A stretch of 64,000 bases of DNA, taken from assembly GCF_001425625.1 (NCBI RefSeq), contig NZ_LMCP01000006.1, positions 1 to 64,000 of the forward strand. The letters run 5' to 3'. Both the position numbers and the translations under genes were made by a program. This stretch comes from Mesorhizobium sp. Root102. Lineage in GTDB: Bacteria; Pseudomonadota; Alphaproteobacteria; Rhizobiales; Rhizobiaceae. Numbering within the stretch: position 1 is the first letter of the stretch; each line of letters opens with the position of its first letter. Under the pieces are notes generated by a model. That model was not told where the DNA came from. It worked only from the letters and a program-made list of their open reading frames with translations, and did no database searches. Shown here one piece after another: positions 21,388 to 29,768 of this stretch.

Positions 21388-22212
21388 TTATATAGTCGCG
21401 GACTCGTCCGCCCGAAAGTCCCCCGGCAACACACGGGCAAAGGTCAGCACGTCGACGGCGGCCGCACCTCCCCTTTTCAATGCCTTCGTGGCGGAACGCA
21501 CGGTGGCGCCGGTGGTGTAGACGTCGTCGATCAAGAGCACCCTGCGGCCGGCAATCTCGATTTCCGCCTCGGCGGGCACCCGGAAGGCCGCCCGCACATT
21601 CTCCTCGCGTTCCTGCCGCTCCAGCCCAACCTGCTGGCGGGTGAGTTTTACGCGCCGCACCGCCGAGGGAGCGAAGGGCAATTCACTGAGCGCCGAGACC
21701 GCCCTCGCCAGTTCCGCCGATTGGTTGAACCGCCGCCTGAAAAAGCGCCGCCAGTGCAGCGGCACCGGCACCACCACCTCCGCCTCGGCGATGAGATCAG
21801 CACCCGCGCGCACCATCCAGCGCGCCATCCATGGCGCGAGATCAGTGCGGTCCTGGTATTTCAGCCCTTGCACCATCTGGCGGGCGACGCCGGAATAGGC
21901 CACCGCCGCCCGCGCGCGCTCGAAGGGCGGCGGATCGGCAATTGCCTCGGCCGACAGAAAGCCTTCGCCCATATGGTGGGTGAACGGCGTGCCCATCACC
22001 GGGCACCATGGCCGTTCCAGCAGTCTGAGCTTCGGCCAGCAGGCGCCGCAAAGCACGCCGGGCTGCGAGACATGCCGGCGGCAGCCGGCGCAGACCGGCG
22101 GAAACAGGATGCGCGCCGGCCAGCCGAGGGCCGATCGGGCGAAACGCTTGATCTCGATGGGCTTGATCTTGGACATCGGATCGGCCACGTGGTTGGTTCT
22201 CCGCGCCATCAT
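21388..22212 (-). CDS. ComF family protein
   Basis: About 274 residues: an N-terminal zinc-finger-like region with four cysteines in two pairs (CAGC and CGAC) and a C-terminal phosphoribosyltransferase domain with the PRPP motif LLIDDVYTTGAT. ComF proteins are linked to DNA uptake in naturally competent bacteria; here the role is unknown. Starts at 22212, 22209 or 22176 (MSKIKP) are possible; none has a clear ribosome site. It is divergent from the methyltransferase gene with about 50 bases between them. Confidence 0.88.
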   Translation of the reverse strand: MMARRTNHVADPMSKIKPIEIKRFARSALGWPARILFPPVCAGCRRHVSQPGVLCGACWPKLRLLERPWCPVMGTPFTHHMGEGFLSAEAIADPPPFERARAAVAYSGVARQMVQGLKYQDRTDLAPWMARWMVRAGADLIAEAEVVVPVPLHWRRFFRRRFNQSAELARAVSALSELPFAPSAVRRVKLTRQQVGLERQEREENVRAAFRVPAEAEIEIAGRRVLLIDDVYTTGATVRSATKALKRGGAAAVDVLTFARVLPGDFRADESATI

Positions 22213-22264
22213 ACCAACTATATCAGGGCGTGGACAAACAAGGATCTGCCCGTTGCAGCCGATA

Positions 22265-23128
22265 ATGGATACCTCCCTGTGGCTGGCGCACAAGCGGCGC
22301 GCGCTCACCCATCCGGTTGACGGCGCGGACTTCCTCATGCGTCGCACCGCCGAGGATCTTGCCGACCGGCTGGGTGCCGTCGAGCGCCGGTTCGGCAAGG
22401 CGGCTGTGCTGTTTTGCCAGACGCCGGCGGCAGCCGAAACGCTCGCCGAAAGCGGCAAGGTCGCCGACATTGTCCGCGTCGAGACCGATACGGCTTTCCT
22501 GAGTGGTGGCGGCGCCGGCTTGATCGCACCGCTCGAAACCGTGCCGTTCGAGCCGGAGAGCCTCGATCTGGCGGTTTCGCTTCTGTCGTTGCAGGCGATG
22601 AACGACATTCCCGGCATGCTGATCCAAATCCGCCGCGCGTTGCGGCCGGACGGGCTTTTCCTCGGCGCCTTTGCCGGCGCTGGCACGCTTTTCGAGCTAC
22701 GCGAAAGCCTGCTTGCGGCCGAGACCGAGCTTTACGGCGGCGCCAGCCCGCGCGTCATCCCGTTCACCGACGTGCGCGATGCCGGTACGCTTCTGCAGCG
22801 CGCCGGTCTCGCTCTGCCGGTCGCCGACGTCGAGACGGTGACGGTGCGCTACGCCAGCCTGTTTAACCTGATGGCGGATCTGCGAGCCATGGGCGAGACC
22901 AATGCGCTCACCGATCGTAGCCGGCGGCCGGGCTCACGCAAGCTGTTTGCGCGCGCGGCGGAAATCTACGCCGAGCGATTTTCCGACCCCGACGGCCGCA
23001 TGAGGGCAAGTTTCTCGATCGTCTGGATGTCAGGCTGGGCGCCCGACGCATCGCAGCAAAAACCGCTTAAGCCGGGTTCAGCCAAGGTCTCGTTGAAGGC
23101 AATCCTGGAGGCTCCCGGCGGGCAATGA
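22265..23128 (+). CDS. Methyltransferase-fold protein, BioC/NDUFAF5-like
   Basis: A 287-residue protein of the class I SAM-methyltransferase fold. The opening segment (LWLAHKRRALTHPVDGADFLMRRTAEDLADRL) and the overall length resemble the alphaproteobacterial relatives of mitochondrial NDUFAF5, the complex I assembly factor that modifies an arginine of NDUFS7. The usual glycine-rich SAM motif is poorly conserved: the corresponding segment reads VLFCQTPAAAET. This degeneracy is seen in that subgroup, but a role in complex I here is inference. The ATG at 22265 was taken because the frame upstream overlaps comF. Confidence 0.7.
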   Translation: MDTSLWLAHKRRALTHPVDGADFLMRRTAEDLADRLGAVERRFGKAAVLFCQTPAAAETLAESGKVADIVRVETDTAFLSGGGAGLIAPLETVPFEPESLDLAVSLLSLQAMNDIPGMLIQIRRALRPDGLFLGAFAGAGTLFELRESLLAAETELYGGASPRVIPFTDVRDAGTLLQRAGLALPVADVETVTVRYASLFNLMADLRAMGETNALTDRSRRPGSRKLFARAAEIYAERFSDPDGRMRASFSIVWMSGWAPDASQQKPLKPGSAKVSLKAILEAPGGQ

Positions 23129-23152
23129 TCCTGTCCGCAGGCGCGGAAAGCT

Positions 23153-23202
23153 AATGCATACCGCCCAGAAGTGGCCCCGGTTTTGGGAGAACGACATGCA
23201 TG
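23153..23202. repeat. Palindromic intergenic repeat copy 1
   Basis: About 50 bases bounded by ATGCAT at both ends, with partial internal complementarity (CCGCCCA against TGGG...CG). A related copy lies at about 44661-44707; both share CGGTTTTGGGA-S-AACGACATG. This looks like a dispersed rhizobial palindromic element. Confidence 0.55.
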
Positions 23203-23216
23203 AAAAAACCTACATC

Positions 23217-23396
23217 TCAGGGTGTGAAGGCGTTCGCAAGCCTGCTGTTGTTGTCGCTGAACAGCCAGATGATCGAGTTGGAGACCTGGCCGATACCGCC
23301 GACGATGGCCAGCGACAGCACGGCGACGATCAGGCCATATTCGACGGCCGTCGCACCCTTCTCGTCCTTCAGAAAACGCCGCAGCACTGCTTTCAT
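23217..23396 (-). CDS. Flp/Fap pilin subunit
   Basis: A 59-residue Type IVb (Flp) pilin. It has the short basic leader, the processing and glutamate region GATAVEYGLI (residues about 14-23), then one hydrophobic helix (VAVLSLAIVGGIG) and a short polar tail. An AGG-rich site (GAGGTC) precedes the ATG. Flp pilins are normally encoded with cpaA-F/tad assembly genes, none of which is in the window, so the assembly machinery must be elsewhere or the gene is an orphan. Confidence 0.85.
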   Translation of the reverse strand: MKAVLRRFLKDEKGATAVEYGLIVAVLSLAIVGGIGQVSNSIIWLFSDNNSRLANAFTP

Positions 23397-23505
23397 GACC
23401 TCAACCCCTCTGACCAGAACCTTACCGCCGATCTGTTAAGAAAGGTTAACGGCAAAGGCTTAACAGGCGGTGAAGCCGCCGCCTTGCCGAAATCTCTTAA
23501 CCATG

Positions 23506-23820
23506 TCAGCAGTCGCCGCTGCTTCTGCCATTGGACCTGATGATGCAGACAGAACTGGGTTGCGGCTGCAGCACGCTACGGCGCAGCGTATAGGTTTCGC
23601 GATGGACCGAGCCGGTGGCCGTCATGTCCAGCCCGCCAGCAAAATCATCGCGGGACGACAGCGAGCGTGTCTGGCTGTCGAGGAACGGGGTTGCGATCAG
23701 CGCCAGCGCCACCGCGGCCGAACCGAACAGCAGCGTGATGCGCAATATGCCCATGCCCGCGTCGGCGGCGCGAAAGCTGCGCTCGGGCCGGATCGAGTCC
23801 CAATCCCTGTCTAGGCTCAT
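23506..23820 (-). CDS. Hypothetical membrane-anchored protein next to the pilin gene
   Basis: A 104-residue protein from the ATG at 23820 (MSLDRDWDSIRPERSF) with one membrane helix at about 25-45 (ILRITLLFGSAAVALALIA) and a polar, probably extracytoplasmic tail. I do not recognise a named family. It is on the same strand as the Flp pilin gene, 109 bases upstream, and may belong with it, but there is no direct evidence for a shared role. Confidence 0.6.
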   Translation of the reverse strand: MSLDRDWDSIRPERSFRAADAGMGILRITLLFGSAAVALALIATPFLDSQTRSLSSRDDFAGGLDMTATGSVHRETYTLRRSVLQPQPSSVCIIRSNGRSSGDC

Positions 23821-23951
23821 GCTATCGCTCCCCAGCGAATCGGCGGCGCGGCCGCGAACGGCCATGCTTCAACTTTTCATGATGAGATAAATCTTCCATT
23901 AACGCTGGCTGATACGTCGCCACGGCCAGGAAGCGGCCGGACGGTAGCCCC

Positions 23952-24374
23952 TCAAAGAAGATCGATGAGGAAGGGGATCAGCGGCGCATCGGCCGGCGGC
24001 ATTTGGTAGTCGCGCATCTGCTTTGGCCGCACCCATTTCAACGCCTGCCCTTCCCTGGGCTGTGCGATGCCGCGAAAGCGGCGGCAGATGAACAGCGGCA
24101 TCAGCAGGTGGAAATCGTCATAGGAATGACTGGCAAAGGTAAGCGGCGCCAGGCACGGAATGTCGGTTTCGATGCCGATCTCCTCGTGCAGCTCGCGAAT
24201 AATGCATTGTTCGGGCGTTTCCCCGGGCTCGACCTTGCCACCGGGAAACTCCCACAGCCCGGCAAGCTGCTTGCCCTCGGGCCGCTGCGCCAGCAGCACG
24301 CGGCCGTCGGCATCGACCAGCGCGCAGGCGGCGACCAGGAGCAGGCGCTTGCCGGCGGTCGTCCCGCCACTCAT
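23952..24374 (-). CDS. mutT: 8-oxo-dGTP diphosphatase (MutT-type Nudix hydrolase)
   Basis: A 140-residue Nudix enzyme expected to remove 8-oxo-dGTP from the nucleotide pool. The full Nudix box GX5EX7REUXEEXGU is present from Gly46 to Ile68, with WEFPGGKVEPGE in front. The final gene of a minus-strand set argJ-GNAT-mutT; 26 bases separate it from the GNAT gene, an arrangement common in this order. Confidence 0.9.
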   Translation of the reverse strand: MSGGTTAGKRLLLVAACALVDADGRVLLAQRPEGKQLAGLWEFPGGKVEPGETPEQCIIRELHEEIGIETDIPCLAPLTFASHSYDDFHLLMPLFICRRFRGIAQPREGQALKWVRPKQMRDYQMPPADAPLIPFLIDLL

Positions 24375-24400
24375 GCCATCACATCATTCATGCCATCACT

Positions 24401-25183
24401 TCATTCTTGACCCGGCGGCCGGCGGTAGTGGTAGCGATAGACTTCCTCGAAGCCGAGCGAATGGTAGAGCGCCAACGCCGCCACATTGCCGGCCTCAACC
24501 TGCAGCCAGGCTTCCCGCGCGCCACGCAGCCGCGCCCATTTCAGCGCCGACAGGATCAGGTTGCGGCCGTGGCCCTTGTTGCGCGCCGACTTGTCGGTGG
24601 CGACCTCGAACAGGCCGGCAAGATCGCCGTCGTGCACGCAGATCAGCGTCGCCAGCGCTTCGGCGCCATCCTCGAGCGCGAACAGTCCGGCCTCCGGCTG
24701 GATGGCACCGATGATCTCGGACAGGCCGGGCCGCAGCGAAACATCCGAACCGCTGACCTTGAGCGACGCGCCGATGAAGCGGCTGATGTCCTTCAGCGGA
24801 ATCTGGTCCATGGCGGCATCGAGTTGTGCGTCGGCCAGCGGCAGCCGCATGACCAGCGACTCGTCGAACCGGCTCCAGCCCTCGCGGTCGAGATGGCTGG
24901 CGAGGTCCGGACCCGACAGTGGCGACATGCGGAACGTCAGCGGCCTGCCATAGGCATCGAAACGGCGGCTGGCCCGGCCGATACGGTCGGCCATGTGCTG
25001 GGTGTCGCCGGGATCGAGCGGGTTGACCGAGTTCAGACGCTTGGCCGGATGGCCGGCGGTCAGCCGCACCACCCAGGTGCCGTCATAGTGGACGGCGGCT
25101 GCCGGCCAGGCACGAAAGCCGGCCGCCTCGTAGCGGCGCACGATCGCCAGCATGCTTGCCGGATGCCTGGAGCCCAAAACCAT
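24401..25183 (-). CDS. GNAT family N-acetyltransferase
   Basis: A 260-residue acetyltransferase. The C-terminal half is a GNAT fold with the acetyl-CoA segment ATDKSARNKGHGRNL (motif A, R/Q-x-x-G-x-G/A form) and ALALYHSLGFEEVYRYHYR at the end. The N-terminal part is a degenerate second GNAT-like domain. Its ATG overlaps the argJ stop by one base (TGATG), so it is translationally coupled to arginine synthesis; its substrate is unknown. Confidence 0.82.
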   Translation of the reverse strand: MVLGSRHPASMLAIVRRYEAAGFRAWPAAAVHYDGTWVVRLTAGHPAKRLNSVNPLDPGDTQHMADRIGRASRRFDAYGRPLTFRMSPLSGPDLASHLDREGWSRFDESLVMRLPLADAQLDAAMDQIPLKDISRFIGASLKVSGSDVSLRPGLSEIIGAIQPEAGLFALEDGAEALATLICVHDGDLAGLFEVATDKSARNKGHGRNLILSALKWARLRGAREAWLQVEAGNVAALALYHSLGFEEVYRYHYRRPPGQE

Positions 25184-26424
25184 CAGCTCCGATAATCGCC
25201 ATTGATGGCGACATATTCCTTGGTGAGATCGCAGGTCCACACCGTCGCCTTGCCGCGGCCGATGCCGATATCGGCTCGGATACGGATGTCGTCGCGCTTC
25301 ATGTAGGCCGACGTCGCCTGCTCGGAGTAGCCGGGGTCGCGCTCGCCTTCATGCGCGAGCCGGTTGTCGCCGAACCAGATCGACAGCCGGTCGCGATCGG
25401 CGGGTTCGCCGGCCTTGCCGACGGCCATGACGACGCGGCCCCAATTGGCATCCTCGCCGGCGACCGCCGTCTTGACCAGCGGCGAATTGGCGATCGACAG
25501 CGCGATGCGCTTGGCCGAACGCGCCGATTTGGCGCCGGTGACGGTGACTTCGACCTGCTTGCGGGCGCCCTCGCCGTCGCGCACCACTTGCAGCGCCAGC
25601 GATTTCAGCACCTTGCCGAGCGCCCGGCGGAACGCGCCGAGACGGGCATCCTTGGGGTCGGTTATCTCGGGCGCGCCGCGCTTGGCGGCCTTGCCGGTGG
25701 CGAAGATCAGCAGCGTGTCGCTGGTCGAGGTGTCGCTGTCGACGGTGACCGCGTTGAAGGTCTTGGCCGTGCCGCGCGACAACAGGTCCTGCAGGACGGG
25801 TGCGGCGATCGGCGCGTCGGTGGCAATGAAGGAAAGCATCGTTGCCATGTCGGGCGCGATCATGCCGGCGCCCTTGGAAATGCCGTTGATGGTGACATCG
25901 GTATCGCCGAGCTTGACGGTCGCTGTCGCCACTTTCGGATAGGTATCCGTGGTCATGATCGCCTTTGCCGCTTCGGTCCACAGCTCAGGCTTGCCATTGC
26001 TGACCAGCCCCGCGAGCAGATGGCTGAATTTGCTGGTGTCGAGCGGCTCGCCGATGACACCGGTCGAGGCCAGGAAAACCTCGCCTGCCTTGCAGCCGGC
26101 CGCCTTCGCCGCCGCCTCGCCGGTCAGGGCGGTCGACTCGCGGCCCTTCTTGCCGGTGAAGGCGTTGGCGTTGCCGGAATTGACGACCAGCACCCGCGCC
26201 TTGCCGGCACCGAGATTCTGCCGGCAGAAATCGACCGGCGCCGAGGGACATTTCGATTTCGTGAACACGCCGGCGACCGTAGTGCCTTCATCGAAAACCA
26301 TGGTCAGCAGATCGGTGCGGTTCTTATACTTTATCCCCGCCTCGGCGGTGGCGATGCGCACCCCCTCGATTTCTGGCATCTTGGGGTATTTCTTCGGCGC
26401 AAGCGGCGAAATCGTCGTGGACAT
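25183..26424 (-). CDS. argJ: Bifunctional glutamate N-acetyltransferase / amino-acid acetyltransferase
   Basis: Transfers the acetyl group from N-acetylornithine to glutamate, closing the arginine pathway cycle, and in bifunctional forms also makes N-acetylglutamate from acetyl-CoA. The 413 residues contain the self-cleavage site [14 protein letters not shown] at 184-197; the threonine at 195 becomes the N-terminal nucleophile of the beta chain. The oxyanion motif STGVIGE is at 120-126. Start at 26424 (MSTTISPLA) gives the normal length. Confidence 0.96.
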   Translation of the reverse strand: MSTTISPLAPKKYPKMPEIEGVRIATAEAGIKYKNRTDLLTMVFDEGTTVAGVFTKSKCPSAPVDFCRQNLGAGKARVLVVNSGNANAFTGKKGRESTALTGEAAAKAAGCKAGEVFLASTGVIGEPLDTSKFSHLLAGLVSNGKPELWTEAAKAIMTTDTYPKVATATVKLGDTDVTINGISKGAGMIAPDMATMLSFIATDAPIAAPVLQDLLSRGTAKTFNAVTVDSDTSTSDTLLIFATGKAAKRGAPEITDPKDARLGAFRRALGKVLKSLALQVVRDGEGARKQVEVTVTGAKSARSAKRIALSIANSPLVKTAVAGEDANWGRVVMAVGKAGEPADRDRLSIWFGDNRLAHEGERDPGYSEQATSAYMKRDDIRIRADIGIGRGKATVWTCDLTKEYVAINGDYRS

Positions 26425-26593
26425 AGGGGCCTCGGGCGGGAAAATCGCAAGGGAAGGCCGGTTTGCCCGATACGCCGCGCCGGCGCAAGGGCGTTTTCGT
26501 CGCTCTTGCCGGAGGCGGGAGCCCACTCGGGATTAAGCTTGCATTTCAAATCTGTTGGCGCCGCCGGGGCCGATGGCGTTATGATCCTGCCCC

Positions 26594-27823
26594 ATGGGCA
26601 GGCTTGCGATCCTCGCATGGGCATTTCTGGGACTTTTGCTGCTGAGCGCGAATGCACAGCCGCAGCGGCGCGTGGCGCTTGTCATCGGCAACGGCACTTA
26701 CGCCGAAGCCGGCACGCTGGCCAATCCGGTCAACGACGCGCTCGACATCGCCGACAAGCTGCGTTCCATCGGCTTCGAGGTCATCGAAGGCAATGATCTC
26801 GGCAAGCGTGAGCTCGAACGCAGCATCGGCGAGTTCTCCGACGCGCTCGAAGGCGCCGGCGTCGGGCTTTTCTATTATGCCGGCCACGGCTTGCAGGTCG
26901 ACGGGCGCAACTACATCGTGCCGGTCGACGCCAAGTTGGACGTGCCGGTCAAGCTCCAGCTCGAGGCCGTTCCGATCGACGAAATCCTCGACATCATGGA
27001 ACAGCAAACCAAGGTCAGCCTGGTGTTTCTCGATGCCTGCCGCAACAATCCGTTTGCCCGCAGCTTGAGCCGCACCGCAACCACACGCTCGGCGACGGCG
27101 CTGGCCGGGCTGGTGCAGTTCGATTCGACGCGCGGCTCGTTCATTGCCTTCTCGACGGCACCTGGCGCCGTTGCCATGGACGGAAGCGGGCGCAACTCGC
27201 CTTTTGCCGCCGCCCTGCTGCGCCACATCGCCGAACCTGGCCAGAGCATCAACGACATGATGATCGCGGTACGCCGCGACGTGGTTTCGCAAACCCGCGA
27301 GGCCCAACGCCCCTGGGAGCAGGGCTCGCTGCTCGAACGCTTCGAATTCGTCTCCGAGGGACAACCTGCAGAGCCGCAAAAGCCGGCCGCCGCTCCGATG
27401 CCCGCGACCGAAGTTGCCGTGCTCGATCGCTCGGTGGGCGACGACAAGGGATCGATCGAAAAGTTCCTGCGCCAGGATTATCTGACGCCGGACACCAAGG
27501 CGATGAGCGAGACCGTCAAGCGGCTCTACGGCCCGTCGGCCACCATTTTCGGCACAAGCTACGACGCCGAGGCCATCGCCAAGGTCAAGGCCGACTGGTT
27601 CGCGCAATGGGCCTCCTGGTCGCTTGGCCTGGAGCCCGGCAGCCTGGAGGTCACTCCACATGGCGAGGATGGCGCCGAGGCTGTCTTTGCGATGCGCTAC
27701 GACTATCTTCCAAAGGACAAGTCGGCGGCACGCCTGATCGGCAGGGCGCGCGTCACGCTTGGACTGGTCAAGGCAGAGGGCGGCTGGCGCATCGAATCCG
27801 AGACATCGCAAGCGATGCAGTAA
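26594..27823 (+). CDS. Caspase-family (peptidase C14) secreted protein
   Basis: A 409-residue protein with a signal peptide (about 1-22, cleavage after ANA) followed by a caspase/metacaspase-like p20 domain. The catalytic dyad is present: His98 in YYAGHGLQ and Cys149 in FLDACRNNP. The C-terminal part (about 290-409) has a nuclear-transport-factor-like look with 'RIGRARVTLGLVKAEGGWRIESE', a pattern seen in NTF2/SnoaL-like domains, but this is tentative. Periplasmic C14 proteins are frequent in rhizobia; their targets are unknown. The gene is single and divergent from argJ. Confidence 0.85.
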   Translation: MGRLAILAWAFLGLLLLSANAQPQRRVALVIGNGTYAEAGTLANPVNDALDIADKLRSIGFEVIEGNDLGKRELERSIGEFSDALEGAGVGLFYYAGHGLQVDGRNYIVPVDAKLDVPVKLQLEAVPIDEILDIMEQQTKVSLVFLDACRNNPFARSLSRTATTRSATALAGLVQFDSTRGSFIAFSTAPGAVAMDGSGRNSPFAAALLRHIAEPGQSINDMMIAVRRDVVSQTREAQRPWEQGSLLERFEFVSEGQPAEPQKPAAAPMPATEVAVLDRSVGDDKGSIEKFLRQDYLTPDTKAMSETVKRLYGPSATIFGTSYDAEAIAKVKADWFAQWASWSLGLEPGSLEVTPHGEDGAEAVFAMRYDYLPKDKSAARLIGRARVTLGLVKAEGGWRIESETSQAMQ

Positions 27824-27844
27824 GCATCATCTTTGATCCGTCAA

Positions 27845-27857
27845 AAACGGTCCGTTT
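27845..27857. promoter_or_regulatory. Perfect palindrome before the tetR gene
   Basis: AAACGG-T-CCGTTT is an exact 13-base inverted repeat 57 bases upstream of the tetR start. Its form suits a TetR dimer and suggests autoregulation. Confidence 0.5.
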
Positions 27858-27914
27858 CGTTTCACCGCGACCTCGCCTATATTGCCGGCGAAATTGTTGG
27901 CGAGGATGACAGAA

Positions 27915-28514
27915 ATGGCCGAGGACGCCGACCCGGCGCGCAAATCGATCGGTGCGCGGCGCAACCCCGCCAGCGCCGATGCCATTCTCGAAGCAGCCGA
28001 GGCTGTGCTGGTCGAGGCCGGTTATGCCGGTTTCTCGATCGAGGCGGTGGCGCGGCGGGCCCGCGCCGGCAAACCCACCATCTATCGCTGGTGGCCGAGC
28101 AAGGCCGCATTGCTGCTCGAAGTCTACCAGCGCCAGAAACGCGTCGATGTTCCCGATACCGGGCGACTGGAAGAGGATCTCGTCGGCTTCCTGAAAAACC
28201 TGTTCGCCCACTGGCGAGAGACATCGTCGGGCAGCGTGTTCAGGTCGCTGATCGCCGAGGCGCAGTCGGATGATACGGCGGCCGCGGCCCTTGCCGACTA
28301 TGCGCTGGGCCGACGCTCCCATACCGGCCGGATGGTCGAACGTGCCAGGGCAAGGGGCGAAATCGGCGCCGGCATCGATTCGGCTGTTGTCGCCGACCTG
28401 ATCGCCTCCTTCGCCTGGAAGCATCTGTTGACCAACCGGCTCGACGAGGACGAAGCGACCATACGCAAGGCAGTCAACTACGTGATGCGCGGCATAGCGG
28501 CGCCGGCTGGGTAA
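27915..28514 (+). CDS. TetR/AcrR family transcriptional regulator
   Basis: A 199-residue repressor with the N-terminal helix-turn-helix at about 20-65 (ILEAAEAVLVEAGYAGFSIEAVARRA and AGKPTIYRWWPSKAALL). The ligand-binding C-terminal half is divergent. ATG 27915 is preferred because GAGG ends nine bases before it; ATG 27906 directly abuts that site. No transporter or enzyme gene is adjacent in the same direction, so its regulon is not evident. Confidence 0.88.
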   Translation: MAEDADPARKSIGARRNPASADAILEAAEAVLVEAGYAGFSIEAVARRARAGKPTIYRWWPSKAALLLEVYQRQKRVDVPDTGRLEEDLVGFLKNLFAHWRETSSGSVFRSLIAEAQSDDTAAAALADYALGRRSHTGRMVERARARGEIGAGIDSAVVADLIASFAWKHLLTNRLDEDEATIRKAVNYVMRGIAAPAG

Positions 28515-28532
28515 AACCGGTCGGCACCGGCA

Positions 28533-28570
28533 GATAAAAAAGAGGCACGGCAACCCTGGCTGCCGCGCCC
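28533..28570 (-). terminator. Terminator of the parvulin gene
   Basis: A nine-base stem (GGCRCGGCA with one mismatch) between the tetR and parvulin stops. In the parvulin direction it is followed by a run of six T (TCTTTTTT). Confidence 0.75.
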
Positions 28571-28593
28571 CTTTCAAAAAAGTTCTTTCAGGC

Positions 28594-29520
28594 CTACTTG
28601 GCGCTTTCCAGCGTATCGACCGCCTTTTTCAGGTTCGCGTCGGGGATCTCGACCTTGGCGCCGGCGCGCAGCGACTTGACCAGCGCGAAATACTTGTCGC
28701 GGATGACCGCCTGCTTGGCCTGGTCCTTGACGTCGTTGAAGGCCGGCGGCTGCTTGGTGCGCTTGTCCTCGAGCTTGATGACATGCCAGCCGAACTGCGA
28801 CTGCACCGGCTGCTCGGTGTATTTACCGACTTCGAGCGCGAAGGCCGCCTTGTCGAATTCCGGCACCATCTGGCCAGGTCCGAACCAGCCGAGATCGCCG
28901 CCGCTGGTCTTGCCTGAGGGATCGCTGGTGTGCTCGTTGGCGAGCTTCTGGAAGTCGGCGCCGCCGTCGAGCTGCTTGATGATGGCCTCGGCCTCTTCCT
29001 TCGTCTTCACGAGGATGTGACGGGCATGCACCTCGTTGGTGGGCGGCGTGTTGGCGATTTCCTGGTCGTAGCGAGCGCGAACCTCGGCGTCGGTGACCTT
29101 GTCGACGACGCCCTTCTCGACCATCTCGCCATGCAGCGCACGCTGCTGCAGGAAGGCCATGCGGCGCTGGAAGTCGGGGTCCTTATCGAGCCCGGTGGTA
29201 ATGGCCTGGGCGGCCATGACGCGGATTTCGATGGCAGCAGAAAGCGCCGCTGCACGGCGCTGCTCGGGCGGCAGTTGCGAGAACTGCTGCGATAGCTCGC
29301 CTTCGGCAAGCACGAGGTCGGCCTCGGTCAAGGGCTGGCCGTTGACCGTGGCGATCACGGTATTCGGATCGACAGGTGCCGCGGGCGCCGCGGCTGGTGC
29401 TGCTGCATCCGCTGAAGCGGGAGCGGTTTGTTGCGCCATCAGCGGCGACAGCGAAAGGGCCGACAGGCCGAAGGCCAGACCAAGGCTGGCGAGCGACGCG
29501 CGGCGGAACAACAAGGACAT
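28594..29520 (-). CDS. Periplasmic peptidylprolyl isomerase (parvulin, PpiC type)
   Basis: A 308-residue exported foldase. It has a signal peptide ending LSPLMAQQ (about residue 27), an alanine-rich spacer, a SurA-like helical N-domain at about 45-150, and a parvulin domain at about 160-255 with HARHILVKTKEEA, SGGDLGWFGPGQMVPEF and FGWHVIKLED motifs. Start at 29520 (MSLLFRRA) gives the signal peptide. It is divergent from secA with about 250 bases between, a fitting neighbour because it folds Sec-exported proteins. Confidence 0.92.
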   Translation of the reverse strand: MSLLFRRASLASLGLAFGLSALSLSPLMAQQTAPASADAAAPAAAPAAPVDPNTVIATVNGQPLTEADLVLAEGELSQQFSQLPPEQRRAAALSAAIEIRVMAAQAITTGLDKDPDFQRRMAFLQQRALHGEMVEKGVVDKVTDAEVRARYDQEIANTPPTNEVHARHILVKTKEEAEAIIKQLDGGADFQKLANEHTSDPSGKTSGGDLGWFGPGQMVPEFDKAAFALEVGKYTEQPVQSQFGWHVIKLEDKRTKQPPAFNDVKDQAKQAVIRDKYFALVKSLRAGAKVEIPDANLKKAVDTLESAK

Positions 29521-29768
29521 AAGATGACTCCGGTGGGGATTGTAAGGAGGGGGTGGCTTCCAGATCAGCCAGATTGTGGCGGAATTTGGCGCGCCCGGCA
29601 GGGCCAGCGCGGCGTTGACATCAGTTGAGCCCCCTCTTATCTGTCCAACGACTTTGCGTCCAGAACCGTTTTCCGGGCGCTTTTTGTGTTTGTCCACGTT
29701 CACGTGGAATTGATGGGGCCGGCCGGCGCTCATCACAAGATTGAGAATTCTATCGAAAGGACCATTGG

